Source: Vitreoscilla sp.
Lineage (GTDB): Bacteria > Pseudomonadota > Gammaproteobacteria > Burkholderiales > Burkholderiaceae
DNA length: 5,631 nucleotides
Assembly: GCA_014378125.1 (NCBI GenBank)
Contig: JACMOG010000396.1
Span: 1-5,631 of the forward strand
Reading direction: 5' to 3'
In this document: positions 1 to 5,631 of the stretch, one piece after another
Position numbering within the stretch: position 1 is the first letter of the stretch
Layout: each line of letters begins with the position of its first letter
Notes under the pieces: generated by a model
Databases searched by the model: none
What the model was told of the DNA's origin: nothing
Seen by the model: the letters and a program-made list of their open reading frames with translations, nothing else
Translations under genes and position numbers: made by a program

Positions 1-499
1 CTCCCTGCAGGAGGTCGCAGTAAGTCGAGGCGGCGTCGATGCCGGCGAGCACGGGCTGGTTGCCCTGGGAGATCTCGTCGTGCAGGCCCACGCGCACACC
101 CGACAGATCCTGCGCGCGGTTGATCTCTGCCGCGCGCTGCGCGGCCTCGACGACCCAGTTGTGGATCGTTCCGATACTCAGCGCCAAGCCGAACAGGTCG
201 TGCAGCAGCTCCAAGACCTGGCGGTAGGAACCGTGCCCGATCAGCACGACGGCCAACGCGAAGCGCCGCACCCAGGCCTCGCTCGGTCGTGGAAACGGTT
301 CAGCCAACGGCGCCGACACGGACTCGGCGAAGGCCTCGTCGACCGCCAGGCGCACCCGCTCGCGTTGGGCGCGCACGAACTTGCGGCTCGCGCCGTGCTG
401 GCGGGCCAGGCGCGTCACGCACACGGTGCCCGACAGCGCCAGCACGCCGATCCGCTTACGGGAGGTGGCGCACATCGCGCGGGTACGAGAAGGGATCAT
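1..499 (-). CDS. Transposase-like protein, N-terminal part, truncated by window edge
   Basis: Reading the minus strand from an ATG at 499 gives 166 uninterrupted codons to the left edge, so the C-terminus lies outside. The protein has two regions that look like helix-turn-helix DNA-binding elements: residues 29-44 (TRLARQHGASRKFVRA) and residues 108-116 (SIGTIHNWV). They are followed by residues 140-163, with HDEISQGNQPVL and GIDAASTYCDLL. From memory, this HDEI...QPVL.GID..STYC signature is typical of a bacterial DDE-type transposase-like group; acidic D141, E142 and D155 are candidate catalytic residues, but the rest of the catalytic core is not visible. I cannot name the IS family with certainty. 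The frame stays open upstream of 499 to a TGA at 616-614, with alternative starts GTG 517 and TTG 610. I chose ATG 499 because it has a weak GGCGAG about six bases upstream. The upstream frame (DRFGNLVVSGEFR) could also be coding. No frameshift is seen in the visible part. Confidence 0.72.
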   Translation of the reverse strand, partial: MIPSRTRAMCATSRKRIGVLALSGTVCVTRLARQHGASRKFVRAQRERVRLAVDEAFAESVSAPLAEPFPRPSEAWVRRFALAVVLIGHGSYRQVLELLHDLFGLALSIGTIHNWVVEAAQRAAEINRAQDLSGVRVGLHDEISQGNQPVLAGIDAASTYCDLLQG

Positions 500-690
500 T
501 CGGAACTCGCCAGACACGACCAGGTTGCCGAACCGGTCAGCATCGCCATCCGGCGACGCCCTCGCGAACCGATCCCCGCGTCCGCCCGAAGCCCCTCTGA
601 CACTCGCCAACCATCAGGAAAGTGGCACCCAGCTTTGAACGACGCCCCATTCTGAGCAATTCACCGCTTTCGGCTGCACAATACTCGGAC
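500..690. other. Divergent intergenic region
   Basis: About 190 bases separate the leftward transposase start from the rightward peptidase start. Part of it may be translated if either gene uses an upstream start: the transposase frame is open to 613 and the peptidase frame is open from GTG 622. I see no tRNA, terminator or long repeat. The only promoter-like string is CACAAT at 677-682, which would sit just upstream of ATG 691 but lacks a good -35 box. No terminal inverted repeat of the element can be recognised because its other end is outside the window. Confidence 0.5.
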
Positions 691-1878
691 ATGTGGACCG
701 CCGATCCCGCCGATTCCATCATCTCGCTGCTACAGGCGCTAGTGCGCACACCCAGCCGCGCCGGCGTGGATTCCATGGCACCCGTGGTGCAGGTCATGCA
801 CGAATGGCTCAAGACTCGCAGCCTCCCCGTTCGACTCCTGGGGGCGTCCGATGGGCCGGTACTGGGCCTATACGCCGAAGTCCGCGGGCAGCGCGACGGG
901 CCCTGGATCGTCATCAATGCGCCGCTCGACACTGCCGGCTTCGGCGACGAGCAGACCTGGCATGAAGCGCCGACCTCCGGCGACTGCAAGGACGGCTGGC
1001 TCAACGGCCGCGGCAGCGCCGACTCCAAGGCCGGTGCAGCGCTATTCGCCCATCTGCTGCACGAGTTCGCAAGCCAGGGCGACGCGCTGGGGGGGCGATT
1101 GGGCGTGCTATTCGACGTCGACGAGCACACCGGTGGTTTCGGCGGCGCGCGTGCATTCTTCGAGCACGGATTCGAGGGAGATGCGCCGCCGCGCCCGGAT
1201 GGTGTCTACATCGGCTATCCCGGCCCGGATCGCATCATGACGGGCGGTCGCGGATTCCTGCGCGCGCGCGTGGTGGTGCACGGCGTGGCCGCGCACTCGG
1301 GCGCGACGCGCCGACGCGGGCTGAATGCGCTGTCGCACGCCGCGGCGCTCGTCAGCGCGCTGGCGACTGAGGCGCTCCCGGAAGCCGACGCCGACTTCGG
1401 CCTGCCGCCCCAACTGACCTGCACCGGACTGGTGGCCGGCGACGGTGGATACGGCCAGGTGCCCGATCGCGCCGAGCTCCGGCTAGACATCCGCCTCACG
1501 CCCAGGTTCGACGACGCGCAGGCTCGCGCGCTGGTGATCGCGCTGGTGCAGCGGCAGGATCTTCTGCACGCCGACTCGCCTGCCAGCCAGATCGACTGGG
1601 TGCCCGGCTGGCCGGCCTATCGCATCCCGGACGCGCACCCGCTGGTGCGCGCGTTGCGCGACGCGGCGCGGGCAGATTCAGGCATTGAACTACCCACTGC
1701 AGTCGCAGGCCCTTCGAACATCGGCAACTACCTCGCGGCGCTTGGCGTAGATGCACTTTGCGGCTACGGCGTGCGCGGTGAGGGCATGCATGCCGCGAAT
1801 GAACGGATTGCGCTTGACAGCCTGATGCCTGTATACCGCGTGTATCGCGAGGCTCTGCACCGACTGCAGAGTCGCTGA
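691..1878 (+). CDS. M20-family metallopeptidase/amidohydrolase homologue with altered metal-ligand positions
   Basis: The 395-residue product fits the usual length of M20 (ArgE/DapE/carboxypeptidase G2) zinc hydrolases, which cleave amide bonds of small peptides or acylated amino acids in the cytoplasm. Family landmarks in order: an N-terminal helix ending LVRTPSRAG (residues 17-25); INAPLDTAG (75-83) at the HxD motif; NGRGSADSKAG (105-115) with bridging Asp111; DVDEHTGG (142-149) with general-base Glu145; the lid-domain motif GVAAHSG (198-204) with His202; GPSNIGNYLA (340-349); and GMHAANERI (365-373) with His367. Three positions that normally bind metal look changed: the His of HxD is Pro78, the second Glu of DEE is His146, and the Glu of the FEP-type motif is Tyr176 in IGYPGP. 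Asp80, Asp111, Glu145, His202 and His367 remain. It may therefore be a divergent enzyme or a pseudoenzyme; the substrate is unknown. Start choice: ATG 691 gives an N-terminus matching the family. GTG 622 would add 23 residues of no family character, and its AGGAA is too close to the start. The stop TGA lies 34 bases before the patatin gene, which suggests an operon. Confidence 0.88.
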   Translation: MWTADPADSIISLLQALVRTPSRAGVDSMAPVVQVMHEWLKTRSLPVRLLGASDGPVLGLYAEVRGQRDGPWIVINAPLDTAGFGDEQTWHEAPTSGDCKDGWLNGRGSADSKAGAALFAHLLHEFASQGDALGGRLGVLFDVDEHTGGFGGARAFFEHGFEGDAPPRPDGVYIGYPGPDRIMTGGRGFLRARVVVHGVAAHSGATRRRGLNALSHAAALVSALATEALPEADADFGLPPQLTCTGLVAGDGGYGQVPDRAELRLDIRLTPRFDDAQARALVIALVQRQDLLHADSPASQIDWVPGWPAYRIPDAHPLVRALRDAARADSGIELPTAVAGPSNIGNYLAALGVDALCGYGVRGEGMHAANERIALDSLMPVYRVYREALHRLQSR

Positions 1879-1885
1879 AAAACGA

Positions 1886-1900
1886 GCGGCGCCACGCCGC
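1886..1900 (+). promoter_or_regulatory. Compact intercistronic hairpin before the patatin ribosome binding site
   Basis: GCGGCG (1886-1891) and CGCCGC (1895-1900) are perfectly complementary around a three-base CCA loop. The stem ends one base before the GAGGGAG Shine-Dalgarno sequence. There is no T-run after it, so an intrinsic terminator is unlikely. In mRNA it could set a boundary for ribosome loading or modulate translation of the downstream gene. Such short GC stems also arise by chance in GC-rich DNA. Confidence 0.35.
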
Positions 1901-1907
1901 GAGGGAG
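1901..1907 (+). promoter_or_regulatory. Shine-Dalgarno sequence for the patatin-like gene
   Basis: GAGGGAG is purine-rich and lies five bases before the ATG at 1913. It is the clearest ribosome binding site in the window and supports ATG 1913 as the start of the large gene. Confidence 0.65.
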
Positions 1908-1912
1908 CAGGC

Positions 1913-4900
1913 ATGCAGGAAGGGACATCGACAGGTGGCGGCGGCGACGCAGACGAGCGGCTGGAGGAGCTTCGCCTCGCGCTCGTGCTAAATGGCGGTG
2001 TCAGCCTTGCGGTCTGGATGGGCGGCGTGTCCTTCGAGCTCAACCGGCTCGTGCGCGAGACCCACCCCGTGTACCAGGGGCTGCTGCGGCTGACGAAGAC
2101 AGCGGCGCGCATCGACGTGATCAGCGGCAGCAGTGCCGGTGGCATCAACGGCGCAGCGCTCGCGCTGGCGCAGATCCACGACAAGAGCCTGTATTCGCTG
2201 CGCGACGTCTGGCTGGACGTCGGTGGGCTCGAGAAGCTCATGCACGAACCGGACGACGAGGGCCTGACATCGCTGTTGCGCGGCAACGATTGGTTCCTGC
2301 CGAAGATCCAGTCGGCCTTCGGGGCATTGAACGGTACCGATCCGGCTTCGGCGTCACAGGTGCCCATGCTGCTCAATCTCACGACGACGCTGTTCGACGG
2401 GGAATCCCACATTCGGTTGGACGATTTTGGCGCAAACATCGAAGACGTCGTCCATCGCGCCTCGTGGCGATTCGAGCGGTTGGACGACGGTCAGGCGGCA
2501 GCACCCGGCGCGCCCGCGGCACCGCTGCCCGCCGCCGCACCTGCGCCGGCCAACGACGCCTTCAAGGACAAACAGATCGTCGGCCGCCTCGCCTTCGCTG
2601 CGCGATCCACCGCCTCGTTCCCGGTGGCCTTCGAGCCCGCCGAATACGATCCGGCCGGACCGTTGTTCGCCGGCAGCGACGTGTTCCGCATCGAGGGCCG
2701 CGTGCCGCAAGGCGACAAGGCGCGACTGCTCCTGGACGGCGGCATCCTGGACAACCAGCCCTTCGAGGCGGCGCTCGAGGGTATTTCCAGGCTCGCTGCG
2801 CGTGGGGACACGCGTCGCGTGCTGGCCTACATCGTGCCGGACCCCACTGCTGCGGCCGACGTGCGAGAGCGCTCAGCCGAAAAACATCCGCACGCCGAGG
2901 CTAGCCCGCACGGCCTAGTCAGCGTTCCGATGGCGAAAGCGCGCGAGCTCGCAGTCGGAATGATGCCGCCCCAGCCTACGCTTGCCGAGGTGGGGTGGCG
3001 CAGCCTCGTCAGCATTCCGATGGCGCAATCGATTGGCAGCCACATGGACCAGCTCAAGCGCCACAACTCCGAGGCCAATGGCCGGTGGCAGCGCGTCGTG
3101 GGCGTGGTGCGGCACATGTCGCCGAGCCAGCTCGTCGCACAGGCGGAAATCATGATGCCCGCATATCGAGCACGCCGCATCGACGGGCTGATCGACTATC
3201 TGTTGGGCACCATCGAACGCGGGCTGTCCGTCGACGCCGCTGACGGCGACGGCGCGGGGCAGAGCACCGACAGGCGTCGGTCGACACGCAGATGGATGCG
3301 CAGCGTCTGGCAAAAGGCGATTGAAGATTCGGTTGCCGCGCGCGCGGGCATTGCGCCGGTGTCCTCCGACAAGGGGTCGTCACCGGCCGCGCCGTACGGG
3401 CCCTCTGCATCGTCCCCCGCGCCGACCCCGGTAAAAAGGGTCGCAGAGGTTCTCAAGGATCGCGTGCCGACCGACTACGCACCGTCGGAGTCGCTCGTGA
3501 GCAATGGGCAATGGGCCTGGGGTCTGTTCGGCCTCGAGTTCCTGTCCGACATCACGCTGGAATTGCTGCGACGCACCCAGAGATTGCACGCCTTCGTTCC
3601 GCGCTGGGAAGAGGACGTTAGGGCTGCTGCCGCCCGAGCGGGCAGTGCGCCGCCGCCGACGGCGTCCTCCATCACCACAGCCGCGCGCGATCCCGATCCG
3701 GTGCGCGACGACGTGAACTGGGAGAACCTAGATGCGGCTGGAAGCCAGGTTGGCGCGAAACTGCGCACCGACACCACGCGAGTCGGCGACGAGGTGCTGC
3801 AACCAATCTGGCAAGCTGCCTATGTCCTGGCACGTCGGGTGTTGGAGCGACGCATGCGTACGGAGACGTCGGCGCAGAAAGTTGGCACGGAAGAGTTCAA
3901 GCGCCTGATCGAAAACTGGCGCGTGAGCGATCTGAACAACCAGACGACGCCGGCCAAGCTCGAGGCTCGGGCCATCGAGGTGATGGACAAGCTCCTGAAT
4001 GATCCCAAGAAAGGAGACTATGCCGCTAACAACGCTGCCGACGCGGCTGCGCTGTGCCAACTCATTCTTCAACTAAGGGGTCCGATGACGCGGATCCTCA
4101 AGTGTTTCGAGCAGAAGACCAAGGAGAGCGGCACTGCAACTGCGGGCGCTCCTGCATCCTTTAGCACGCAGTCTCGCGCCGATGTGGAGACGGCCGTCGA
4201 AGAACTGCGTGCGTTGCGGCGATTCTTCTTCGCGCCGGTGCACCGTGATCGTGTGCAACCGGCCGACCGCGTCGCCTGGCGAGCGCTGGCATTGGAGGTC
4301 TTCGAGTTCACGGCAGGCGCGCGCGGCGACGCACCGGACAGCCAGGCCGAGGTCGTCCAGATTAGCGCGAGACTACCGTCGATCTGGGGAGGGTCGGACG
4401 ATCCGTCCCACAAACTCACCGGTATGCAGCTGGCGCATTTCGGAGCGTTCTACAAGCGCTCATGGCGCGCCAATGACTGGACGTTCGGACGCCTGGACGG
4501 GATCGATCGGGCGGTGCGGATCGCGCTGAACCCGGACAGCCTGCAGCGCCGCTACGGCGCACGGGTAGTCGCGGTTCCTGGCCAGACTCATCCGGTGCCA
4601 GCTTCGCAATATGTCTACGACTACCTGAGGCGACTGGCGGTCGACACGGCCAAGGACGGCCTGGCCACCTCGCTGAGCGAAGACTGGGACAAGGATGCCA
4701 CTCTCATTCGCAAGGAATTGGCATGGCTCGACCAGGACGCCACCGTACCGCCTCCGGTGCTCGAGTACTGCGCCCGCGCGTTGACCCGACGCCTGCAGCT
4801 CGAAGCCCTGCGCGCCGAGCTGCCTGAGATCGCGGCGAGCCTGCGGATCGAAGCGCAGCTCGGCGCACCGCCGTCGACCGCTGGTCAGTCGCTGCTGCAG

Positions 4901-5631
4901 CGAGTTCCTCACGGTACGGTTCCGTCGAAGCAGACCGTGGAGGTCTTGATGAAGGAGAACCTCATCGGCTCAGACAGCATGAAACAGCAAGGGGGCACCG
5001 ATCTCTTCACGCGCACAGCGAGCCGGGCAATGTCGATCACCCATGGGGCGCTGTCAGGGAATGGAGGGTTGCATGCCATCGACATCGTCTTCAGGATCAC
5101 CGACTGGCCACTTCGGGTGCTGTACCTGTTGACAAACCGCATGATGCAAGGCTCCCGCACCAACGCCGCAGGCATCGGCCTGGCCCTGGGACTCGGACTG
5201 GCGCTCGTGGCCGCCAGCGTGCTGGCCGACAAGCTGCCGGTGCTGGCGCCTACGCTGGGTTGGGCGCTGCTCGCTGGCGTATTTGCCAGGATGCTTCTCG
5301 GCGCATCGACGGTTGGAAAGCGCGTGATGCTGGTCGTCGTGCCGGCCGTGGTACTGGCTATCGTAGTGACCCTCGTCAAGCTGAGCGTGCTGCCGTCGGC
5401 CTTCGCGGTGGCGTGCGCGCTGCTCGTCCTGCTTGCTCTTCAGCCGTGGATACCGGCCGTGTCGACCAGCGCGATCGTGCTGGTCATCGCGGCATGGACC
5501 GTGCACGCAAGTGTCGGGGACTGGCAGGCGAGGCTAACGAGTGGCATCGCCGCTAGCGTCGATGTGGTGTCGGGCACGACGGCACAGCAATGCGCCAAGG
5601 AGGCCAAGCCGACACCGCCGCTCGATGCTGA
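1913..5631 (+). CDS. Large patatin-like phospholipase with DUF3376-type region and C-terminal membrane segments, 3' truncated by window
   Basis: The frame is open for 1239 codons with no stop before the right edge. The N-terminus (about residues 18-300) is a patatin domain: LVLNGGVSLAVWMGGV (24-39) supplies the glycine-rich oxyanion loop, ISGSSAGGING (70-80) holds the GxSxG nucleophile Ser74, and LLDGGILDNQPF (273-284) holds the dyad Asp275. Such domains hydrolyse acyl esters of membrane lipids through a Ser-Asp dyad. A long region follows with motifs I associate with the patatin-related DUF3376 family (also modelled, as I recall, as TIGR03607): HMDQLKRHN, WAWGLFGLEFL, and around residues 834-863 KLTGMQLAHFGAFYK, SWRANDW and GRLDG. 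Residues 1085-1205 contain about five hydrophobic stretches. No N-terminal signal peptide is seen, so the catalytic end is probably cytoplasmic and the C-terminal part membrane-embedded. Ala/Pro- and Ser/Pro-rich linkers occur at about 195-213, 484-508 and 569-598. All catalytic residues are present, so it is likely an active lipase. The physiological substrate is unknown. It follows the M20 homologue after 34 bases and is probably co-transcribed with it. Confidence 0.92.
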   Translation, partial: MQEGTSTGGGGDADERLEELRLALVLNGGVSLAVWMGGVSFELNRLVRETHPVYQGLLRLTKTAARIDVISGSSAGGINGAALALAQIHDKSLYSLRDVWLDVGGLEKLMHEPDDEGLTSLLRGNDWFLPKIQSAFGALNGTDPASASQVPMLLNLTTTLFDGESHIRLDDFGANIEDVVHRASWRFERLDDGQAAAPGAPAAPLPAAAPAPANDAFKDKQIVGRLAFAARSTASFPVAFEPAEYDPAGPLFAGSDVFRIEGRVPQGDKARLLLDGGILDNQPFEAALEGISRLAARGDTRRVLAYIVPDPTAAADVRERSAEKHPHAEASPHGLVSVPMAKARELAVGMMPPQPTLAEVGWRSLVSIPMAQSIGSHMDQLKRHNSEANGRWQRVVGVVRHMSPSQLVAQAEIMMPAYRARRIDGLIDYLLGTIERGLSVDAADGDGAGQSTDRRRSTRRWMRSVWQKAIEDSVAARAGIAPVSSDKGSSPAAPYGPSASSPAPTPVKRVAEVLKDRVPTDYAPSESLVSNGQWAWGLFGLEFLSDITLELLRRTQRLHAFVPRWEEDVRAAAARAGSAPPPTASSITTAARDPDPVRDDVNWENLDAAGSQVGAKLRTDTTRVGDEVLQPIWQAAYVLARRVLERRMRTETSAQKVGTEEFKRLIENWRVSDLNNQTTPAKLEARAIEVMDKLLNDPKKGDYAANNAADAAALCQLILQLRGPMTRILKCFEQKTKESGTATAGAPASFSTQSRADVETAVEELRALRRFFFAPVHRDRVQPADRVAWRALALEVFEFTAGARGDAPDSQAEVVQISARLPSIWGGSDDPSHKLTGMQLAHFGAFYKRSWRANDWTFGRLDGIDRAVRIALNPDSLQRRYGARVVAVPGQTHPVPASQYVYDYLRRLAVDTAKDGLATSLSEDWDKDATLIRKELAWLDQDATVPPPVLEYCARALTRRLQLEALRAELPEIAASLRIEAQLGAPPSTAGQSLLQRVPHGTVPSKQTVEVLMKENLIGSDSMKQQGGTDLFTRTASRAMSITHGALSGNGGLHAIDIVFRITDWPLRVLYLLTNRMMQGSRTNAAGIGLALGLGLALVAASVLADKLPVLAPTLGWALLAGVFARMLLGASTVGKRVMLVVVPAVVLAIVVTLVKLSVLPSAFAVACALLVLLALQPWIPAVSTSAIVLVIAAWTVHASVGDWQARLTSGIAASVDVVSGTTAQQCAKEAKPTPPLDA
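2495..2551 (+). repeat. Ala/Pro low-complexity insert inside the patatin domain
   Basis: Residues 195-213 of the patatin-like protein consist only of Ala, Pro, Gly and Leu (19 residues, mostly Ala and Pro). The segment lies between nucleophile Ser74 and Asp275, so it must loop out of the catalytic fold. It is probably a flexible surface linker. The DNA is a run of GCN and CCN codons, a composition prone to slippage. Confidence 0.7.
2915..2938 (+). repeat. Imperfect direct repeat, copy A (LVSVPMAK)
   Basis: This 24-base segment matches 3005-3028 at 21 of 24 positions, offset by exactly 90 bases (30 codons) in the same reading frame. It encodes residues 335-342, LVSVPMAK, against LVSIPMAQ in the second copy. 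It lies just after the patatin catalytic domain. Confidence 0.65.
3005..3028 (+). repeat. Imperfect direct repeat, copy B (LVSIPMAQ)
   Basis: Second copy of the 24-base repeat, encoding residues 365-372. It is followed by SIGSHMDQLKRHN, which resembles the expected continuation of the DUF3376-type family. This makes copy B the likelier ancestral position, though that is an inference. Confidence 0.65.
5165..5524 (+). other. Region encoding about five predicted transmembrane segments
   Basis: Within the patatin-like gene, residues 1085-1204 contain hydrophobic stretches at about 1086-1105 (Gly/Ala/Leu-rich), 1113-1133, 1138-1160, 1164-1183 and 1186-1203. Short polar breaks separate them, such as ADK, STVGKR and PWIPAVST. 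A basic and polar stretch (TNRMMQGSRTN) precedes the first segment. Under the positive-inside rule this would keep the N-terminal catalytic portion in the cytoplasm. Helix boundaries are by eye, and more segments could lie beyond the window. Confidence 0.7.

Noticed and set aside
80..655. 191-codon plus-strand open frame opposite the transposase
   Set aside because: It is antisense to a recognisable transposase-like frame and its product is rich in His, Arg, Gln and Ala with no family motif, as expected of a shadow frame in GC-rich DNA. It also crosses the peptidase GTG 622 region.
650..691. Promoter ending in CACAAT (677-682) for the peptidase gene, possibly giving a leaderless mRNA
   Set aside because: The -10-like match is weak and no -35 box lies at a normal spacing, so it cannot be supported from sequence alone.
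537..1130. 197-codon minus-strand open frame
   Set aside because: It lies antisense to the M20 gene, which has clear family motifs. Its product is Ser/Pro/Arg-rich with no recognisable domain.
1879..1912. Intrinsic terminator after the peptidase gene
   Set aside because: The hairpin is not followed by a T-rich tract, and the next gene starts only a few bases later with its own Shine-Dalgarno sequence.
1690..2439. 249-codon minus-strand open frame across the gene junction
   Set aside because: It runs antisense to both the end of the peptidase and the patatin catalytic motifs. Its Ser/Arg/Pro-rich product has no recognisable domain.
2290..2904. 204-codon plus-strand open frame within the patatin gene
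   Set aside because: It is in a different frame of the patatin domain, is Arg-rich and lacks motifs, while the overlapping frame holds the catalytic DGG motif.
4909..5506. Two overlapping minus-strand open frames of about 150 codons
   Set aside because: They oppose the hydrophobic C-terminal region of the patatin-like gene; the His/Gln/Arg-rich product is the usual antisense of Leu/Val/Ala codons.
1..5631. CRISPR array, tRNA or rRNA gene
   Set aside because: No regularly spaced repeats and no cloverleaf or rRNA-like sequence were seen; nearly the whole window is protein-coding.

Overview
The window is GC-rich bacterial DNA. It holds three protein-coding genes, two of them cut by the window edges. 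Dense coding, GC-ending codons and the types of gene present suggest a high-GC proteobacterium, perhaps in the beta/gamma range such as Burkholderiales or Xanthomonadales. This is an inference; no taxonomic marker is present.

Layout. (1) Positions 1-499, minus strand: the N-terminal 166 codons of a transposase-like protein that runs off the left edge. (2) Positions 500-690: a divergent intergenic region with no clear gene or convincing promoter. (3) Positions 691-1878, plus strand: a complete M20-family (ArgE/DapE/CPG2-like) metallopeptidase homologue in which several canonical metal-ligand positions appear substituted. (4) Positions 1879-1912: a 34-bp intercistronic gap with a compact perfect hairpin directly followed by a Shine-Dalgarno sequence. 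(5) Positions 1913-5631, plus strand: the first 1239 codons of a very large patatin-like protein that is still open at the right edge. It has an N-terminal patatin hydrolase domain (GSSAG serine and DGG aspartate), a long middle region with motifs of the DUF3376 patatin-related family, and a C-terminal part with about five hydrophobic segments.

The peptidase homologue and the patatin protein are close and co-directional, so they are probably co-transcribed. The patatin protein looks like a lipid acyl hydrolase with a cytoplasmic catalytic end and a membrane-embedded C-terminal region. The M20 homologue may be an accessory hydrolase or an amidohydrolase with an altered metal site. The neighbouring transposase gene raises the possibility of a mobile or accessory locus. 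Whether the pair forms a functional system cannot be settled from this window. All other long open frames seen on either strand are best explained as overlaps of these three genes in GC-rich DNA.
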